Positions 60,858-64,000 of a stretch of 64,000 nt of DNA are shown in pieces. The notes beneath the pieces are model-generated. The model had not been told where the DNA came from and ran no database searches. It saw nothing but the letters and a program-made list of their open reading frames with translations. Location of the stretch: positions 27,279-91,278 of the forward strand of contig JAUIKL010000002.1 of assembly GCA_030430625.1 (NCBI GenBank), read 5' to 3'. The first letter of the stretch is position 1; the number at the start of each line of letters is the position of its first letter. The DNA comes from Gemmatimonadota bacterium. GTDB taxonomy: Bacteria > Gemmatimonadota > Gemmatimonadetes > Longimicrobiales > Gaopeijiaceae. The translations under genes were made by a program, and so were the position numbers.

Positions 60858-62027
60858 TCACAGGAAGCTCTGAGCCAGGGCGCCCATCAAGAGCGTCCAT
60901 CCGTCCATGAGGACGAAGAGCATCAGCTTGCAGGGCAAGGCGATCATCGTCGGTGGCAACATGAACATGCCCATGCTCGTCAGCACGGCGGCCACGACGA
61001 GGTCGATGACGATGAAGGGCAGGAAGATCGCGAAGCCGATCTCGAACGCGGTGCGCAACTCGCTCGTGACGAACGCCGACATCAGGACCGTGTGCGGTAT
61101 GTCCGCAGGAGTCATCGGGGGCGGTGTCCGACTGATTTCGAGAAAGGTCGCCAGGTCCGCCTCACGCGTCTGCGTGAGCATGAAGGCGCGCATCGGCTCG
61201 ATGGCCCGCCCGAGCATCTCACCCTCCTCGATCTCGCCGGCCACCCAGGGGTCGACCGCGTAGACACGGACCTGTTCCAGGGTGGGCGCCATGACCGCCC
61301 CGGTCAGAAGGAGGGCCAGACCGGCCAGGAGGTGGCCGGGCGGTGTGTTCTGGGTCCCGAGCGCCTGCCGCAGAAGGTGCAGGACGATCAGGATTCTCGT
61401 GAAGGCGGTCGTGAGAAGGAGGAGGCTGGGCGCCAGGGACAGGAGGCCCAGGACGATCACCGTGCCGACGGTCCCGGTCAGCCGAAAGCCGCCTTCCTCG
61501 TCTCCGATCTGTACATCGACACCCTGCAGGGCTTCGTAGATCGGGCCGAAGGGGCTCGGGCCCTGCGGAGCCAGCGTGGAGCCGGGCCCACCGGGCTGGA
61601 GTGCACCGTACGGGGCGAGCTGCTCCCACGGCGCGCTCCCGGGGACGGGCGTCTGCGCACCGATCGCGGACGGGGCCAGGCCCAGCCCGAGGATGGCCAC
61701 TCCGATGCCCATCTTCGTGCGGAGCACCTTCTGGAAGTCGATGGGCCGGCGCTCGGCCACCTCGGGTTCGTCGAGGTCCGTCGGATCGAGCTCCGCAAGC
61801 ATCCGAGCCCCGCCTTCACCGCACGACACGAGCCAGTGCCGTCGACCCACACGCACGACGGCGAGCCCCTGGTTCGCGTGCAGGCCAACACGGGCCGTCA
61901 CTTCGAGGCGGTGCGGGTGCGTACCACCCGCCACCCCGGTCAGCCGCCGGCGTGCCCACACGGCACAAAGGAGGAGGCCCACCAGAAAGCCGGCCGTGGC
62001 CAGCCCGGTCAGAAGGAGTTGAATCAC
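60858..62027 (-). CDS. fliP: fused FliO-FliP export gate protein
   Basis: This 389-residue product combines two proteins. Residues 1-100 are FliO-like: one membrane helix (3-25) and a small domain with 'RLEVTARVGLHANQGLAVVRVGRRHWLVSCGEGGARML' (in part). At Met106 begins what looks like a FliP signal sequence ('MGIGVAILGLGLAPSAIGAQ'), then a Pro-rich linker and FliP proper: 'LLTTAFTRILIVLHLLRQALGTQ' and 'FEIGFAIFLPFIVIDLVVAAVLTSMGMFMLPP' (in part). Signal peptidase could split it, or the internal Met could give free FliP. The start is GTG, overlapping the fliN stop (GTGA). Confidence 0.85.
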   Translation of the reverse strand: MIQLLLTGLATAGFLVGLLLCAVWARRRLTGVAGGTHPHRLEVTARVGLHANQGLAVVRVGRRHWLVSCGEGGARMLAELDPTDLDEPEVAERRPIDFQKVLRTKMGIGVAILGLGLAPSAIGAQTPVPGSAPWEQLAPYGALQPGGPGSTLAPQGPSPFGPIYEALQGVDVQIGDEEGGFRLTGTVGTVIVLGLLSLAPSLLLLTTAFTRILIVLHLLRQALGTQNTPPGHLLAGLALLLTGAVMAPTLEQVRVYAVDPWVAGEIEEGEMLGRAIEPMRAFMLTQTREADLATFLEISRTPPPMTPADIPHTVLMSAFVTSELRTAFEIGFAIFLPFIVIDLVVAAVLTSMGMFMLPPTMIALPCKLMLFVLMDGWTLLMGALAQSFL

Positions 62028-62380
62028 GTCGGCTGCGCCGTGTCGGCGGCGTCGCGGATGCGCACGATCCTCACCCCGAACTTCTCTCCGACGACGACGA
62101 CCTCACCCGTGGCGAAGGGTCGCCCACTCACGAGGACCTCGATCGGCTGACCGACCAGGCGGTCGAGCTGAATCACCGAGCCGCGGCCGAGCGATAGGAC
62201 GTCCTCGACGGCCATCTGAGTCCTGCCCAGCTCGATCGTCACCGGGACCTCGAGGGACATGACCACATCCATGGAGGCGGTCCCGCCCGCTGCGTCGGCG
62301 TTGCCGACATCTCCGACCCGGCCACCTTCGGCGCCGGCCGCACGCTCTTGAGCCAGGTCGGGGAGTTCTTCTTCGGTCAC
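62024..62380 (-). CDS. fliN: flagellar C-ring switch protein FliN
   Basis: This 118-residue protein has the SpoA domain: 'VPVTIELGRTQMAVEDVLSLGRGSVIQLDRLVGQPIEVLVSGRPFATGEVVVVGEKFGVRI' (in part) and an acidic N-terminal arm of 40 residues. It forms the bottom of the C-ring and binds export proteins. Start is GTG. It follows fliM by 27 bases. Confidence 0.93.
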   Translation of the reverse strand: MTEEELPDLAQERAAGAEGGRVGDVGNADAAGGTASMDVVMSLEVPVTIELGRTQMAVEDVLSLGRGSVIQLDRLVGQPIEVLVSGRPFATGEVVVVGEKFGVRIVRIRDAADTAQPT

Positions 62381-62407
62381 GTTGCTCTCTCCATCGTCTT
62401 CGTCGGA

Positions 62408-63319
62408 CTACTCGGCCTGAACCGCTTCTGTGATCTGGACCCCGAGGTTCGGCCCCAGCTTGCCCTGCCGGCCCCGGAATCGGACCGTCTGTGAAACGCG
62501 GACCTCCACAGGGTCGTCGGGGGCGACGTCGGTCATCAGGAGGTCTCCGGGCTTCAGTTCGGACAGCGCCCCGAGGGTCATCGCCATCGTCGGGAAGGTT
62601 GCCGAGACCGTGACCTGAGCTCGCCGCACAAGGCCCTCGACCTTGCCCTTTTCCACGGCCTCCTCCGCCGGGGACCGCCGGGAGGACGTGGCGTGTCGAC
62701 GCGGCGTCGGACTGAGGAACTCCTCGAGTACGACGAAGGGCACCGCGAGAAGGATGTGCCCCTTCACCTCCTCGAACTCGACCCGCAGTGTCGTGATCAG
62801 AACGTCGTCTTCACGCGCGGCCATCTCGACCAACTCACGGGCCGACTCGAAGCGCTCGAAGGCGAGGTCGAGCTTGGTTTGCTCGGCCCACAACTCGGAG
62901 AACTCGTCGGCCACTCGGTCGGTAACCATCCGAGTCACCGCCTGCTCCAACCCCGTGAGCGCGCGATCGGGCGGCTCAGTCACCGTCGACCCACCGACCA
63001 GGCGCTCCACCAGCAAGAAAGCGATCTGTGCGTCCAGATAGATCGCGGCCGTCGCCCCCTCGAGGTTGCGTATGTCGTAGATGAACGTCGCGCCCGGATC
63101 GGCGAGGTTGTCGACGAAGTCGCCGTACGCCGCCTGCGAGATCGACTCCAGGTGGACTTCGAAGGGCGCCCTGAGACGACCCGACACCCAGCGCTGCAAC
63201 TGCTGCGCAAGCTGCTCGTGCGAAGCCTCGAGACTCTTCTGCCGCTCCGGAGAAATCCGGCTGGGCTTCCGGAAGTCGTAGGGGACGACGTCCCCGCGGG
63301 AAGGCTGGGGGCGGATCAT
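62408..63319 (-). CDS. fliM: flagellar switch protein FliM lacking the CheY-binding N-terminus
   Basis: This 303-residue FliM has 'VPYDFRKPSRISPERQKSLEASHEQLAQQL' (in part) near 12-40, the CheC-like middle domain and the C-terminal SpoA domain ('VTVSATFPTMAMTLGALSELKPGDLLM', in part). Normal FliM begins with the SQxEIDALL peptide that binds phospho-CheY, about 30 residues before PYDFRRP; here only 13 residues precede it and the motif is missing. The ATG overlaps the fliL stop (ATGA), so a longer N-terminus is unlikely. Confidence 0.9.
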   Translation of the reverse strand: MIRPQPSRGDVVPYDFRKPSRISPERQKSLEASHEQLAQQLQRWVSGRLRAPFEVHLESISQAAYGDFVDNLADPGATFIYDIRNLEGATAAIYLDAQIAFLLVERLVGGSTVTEPPDRALTGLEQAVTRMVTDRVADEFSELWAEQTKLDLAFERFESARELVEMAAREDDVLITTLRVEFEEVKGHILLAVPFVVLEEFLSPTPRRHATSSRRSPAEEAVEKGKVEGLVRRAQVTVSATFPTMAMTLGALSELKPGDLLMTDVAPDDPVEVRVSQTVRFRGRQGKLGPNLGVQITEAVQAE

Positions 63320-63843
63320 TGGATGACGAACGTCGGGAAGAAGATCCGGTGCACACCCTCCCGCCCCAGCATGTCGTTCAGGCTCATCCGCAATTCTTCG
63401 CGGATCACACCCCGCATCGACACGTCCGCCAACTCCTCGACGGTCCGGCTGGCGAGGGCGGTGAGGAGCATGTCGCGCACCTCGGCGTCACGCTCGGTCA
63501 ACTCGGCGTACGCGTCGTCGTCGGACTCCAGCACGAGTGTGGCGATCAAGAATCGCGATGCCCCGGAACCGGCCGGATTGAGCACCAGGTTGTCGATGGT
63601 CAGCGGTCCCTCGGCGGCTTCCTCCCCACCGCCGTGCCCTCCGCCGCCCCCGTGCCCCCCGCCATCGGACTCTCCGTCGGATGCGAGGAATCCCGCGACG
63701 ACCGGTGTCGCGGCAGGACCGCCCACGAAGGCGCCCGCCCCTGCCCCGATCAGGGCGGCGACCAGGACGAGCACCATCGACGGGCCCGACTTCTTGCCGG
63801 ACTCGTCGAACGGATCGCCTTCCTCGAGAGGCTCGTCAGCCAC
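63316..63843 (-). CDS. fliL: flagellar basal-body protein FliL
   Basis: This 175-residue protein has one membrane helix near 22-50 ('VLVLVAALIGAGAGAFVGG'), a His/Gly-rich linker (GGGHGGGGGHGGGEE) and a stomatin-like C-terminal domain ('LTIDNLVLNPAG', 'RFLIATLVLE', 'LGREGVHRIFFPTFVIQ'). FliL surrounds and supports the stator. GTG at 63843 is chosen because the sigma-54 promoter upstream would start transcription near 63877, after the ATG at 63930. First visible gene of the fliL-fliA transcript. Confidence 0.85.
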   Translation of the reverse strand: MADEPLEEGDPFDESGKKSGPSMVLVLVAALIGAGAGAFVGGPAATPVVAGFLASDGESDGGGHGGGGGHGGGEEAAEGPLTIDNLVLNPAGSGASRFLIATLVLESDDDAYAELTERDAEVRDMLLTALASRTVEELADVSMRGVIREELRMSLNDMLGREGVHRIFFPTFVIQ

Positions 63844-63887
63844 GGGGTTCCTGCGGTCACTGGGTCGTCGATTCGACCTCCAAGGGA

Positions 63888-63903
63888 GGCACGACGTGTG
63901 CCA
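63888..63903 (-). promoter_or_regulatory. sigma-54 (RpoN) promoter of the fliL operon
   Basis: On the fliL strand TGGCAC-ACGTC-GTGC, one mismatch from TGGCAC-N5-TTGC with exact spacing. The predicted start is about 34 bases before the fliL GTG. The remaining 97 bases to the window edge hold no gene I can identify. Confidence 0.55.
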
Positions 63904-64000
63904 CCGGTGCCCGGCAGGCGACGCCTCCACAAGGCTCTCCGCGCCAACGGCTTAGAGGGCTTAGTGGAGGGGCACGGGCACCGAGCCACCAGGGCCGCAC

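Noticed and set aside
63904-64000. Possible end of another flagellar gene at the right edge
   Set aside because: All three - strand frames are short and none shows a recognisable C-terminus such as that of FlgE or FlbD.
1-64000. tRNA, rRNA, CRISPR, insertion sequence or prophage
   Set aside because: No cloverleaf, rRNA segment, repeat-spacer array, transposase or integrase was seen by reading; a covariance-model search would be needed to exclude small RNAs.

Overview
The window is a GC-rich (roughly two-thirds G+C), densely packed bacterial chromosome segment. Nearly every neighbouring pair of genes overlaps by ATGA/GTGA or is separated by a few bases, and no gene-free stretch exceeds 200 bases. 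P- and L-ring genes (flgI, flgH) show a diderm envelope. The mix of secreted beta-propeller/choice-of-anchor proteins, an EQNGPH-type creatininase, a 1,600-residue NAD-glutamate dehydrogenase and GC-rich flagellar genes suggests an environmental, probably marine Gemmatimonadota or a relative. That taxonomic call is inference; no rRNA or tRNA gene is present to confirm it.

Layout. (1) 1-5613, + strand: the tail of a membrane protein, then three secreted beta-propeller proteins (FG-GAP/LVIVD, YncE-like and VCBS/FG-GAP lipoprotein). (2) 5648-14631, - strand: a phosphate-uptake operon read pstS, phoU fusion, pstC, pstA, pstB1, pstB2, unknown 251-aa gene, then an M16 lipoprotein peptidase. This operon is the most unusual part of the window. 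Its two PstB ATPases carry complementary defects that predict an asymmetric heterodimer with one working ATP site, and its PhoU is fused to a low-molecular-weight phosphatase/arsenate reductase domain that has lost the catalytic Cys and Arg. (3) 14774-17909: creatininase-like protein, serine hydrolase and a two-helix membrane protein. (4) 17912-25578, - strand: NAD-glutamate dehydrogenase followed by four type IV minor prepilins. (5) 25714-30969, + strand: a YhaO/YhaN (SbcD/SbcC-like) nuclease pair, an alpha/beta hydrolase and a small helical protein. (6) 30984-37088, - strand: a signalling operon with a small AGM-domain protein, HDOD, hybrid histidine kinase, Hpt, and a PilB/GspE ATPase carrying its own receiver domain.

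(7) 37169-63843: a large flagellar region. The order along the - strand, from right to left, is fliL-fliM-fliN-fliO/P-fliQ-fliR-flhB-flhA-flhF-flhG-fliA-unknown; flgF-flgG-flgA-flgH-flgI-flgJ-flgN-flgK-csrA; motA2-motB2; fliC-fliD-fliS-fliT-like; flgM-unknown-motA1-motB1. Promoter-like sequences fit a sigma-54 then sigma-28 cascade: TGGCAC-N5-TTGC-type sites precede fliL and flgF, and TAAAG-N14-CCGATA-type sites precede flgM and fliC. The fliC leader has a GCGC hairpin with an AAGGAC loop and a strong SD, a layout like a CsrA target, and csrA is encoded nearby. Oddities include a FliO-FliP fusion, an FlhG without P-loop lysines, a FliM without the N-terminal CheY-binding motif, a compact FlhF, two different stator pairs, a 1,022-residue FliD with an internal duplication, and no flgL or fliW beside flgK/csrA. 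Rod, MS-ring, C-ring FliG, export ATPase, hook and chemotaxis genes are not in the window.
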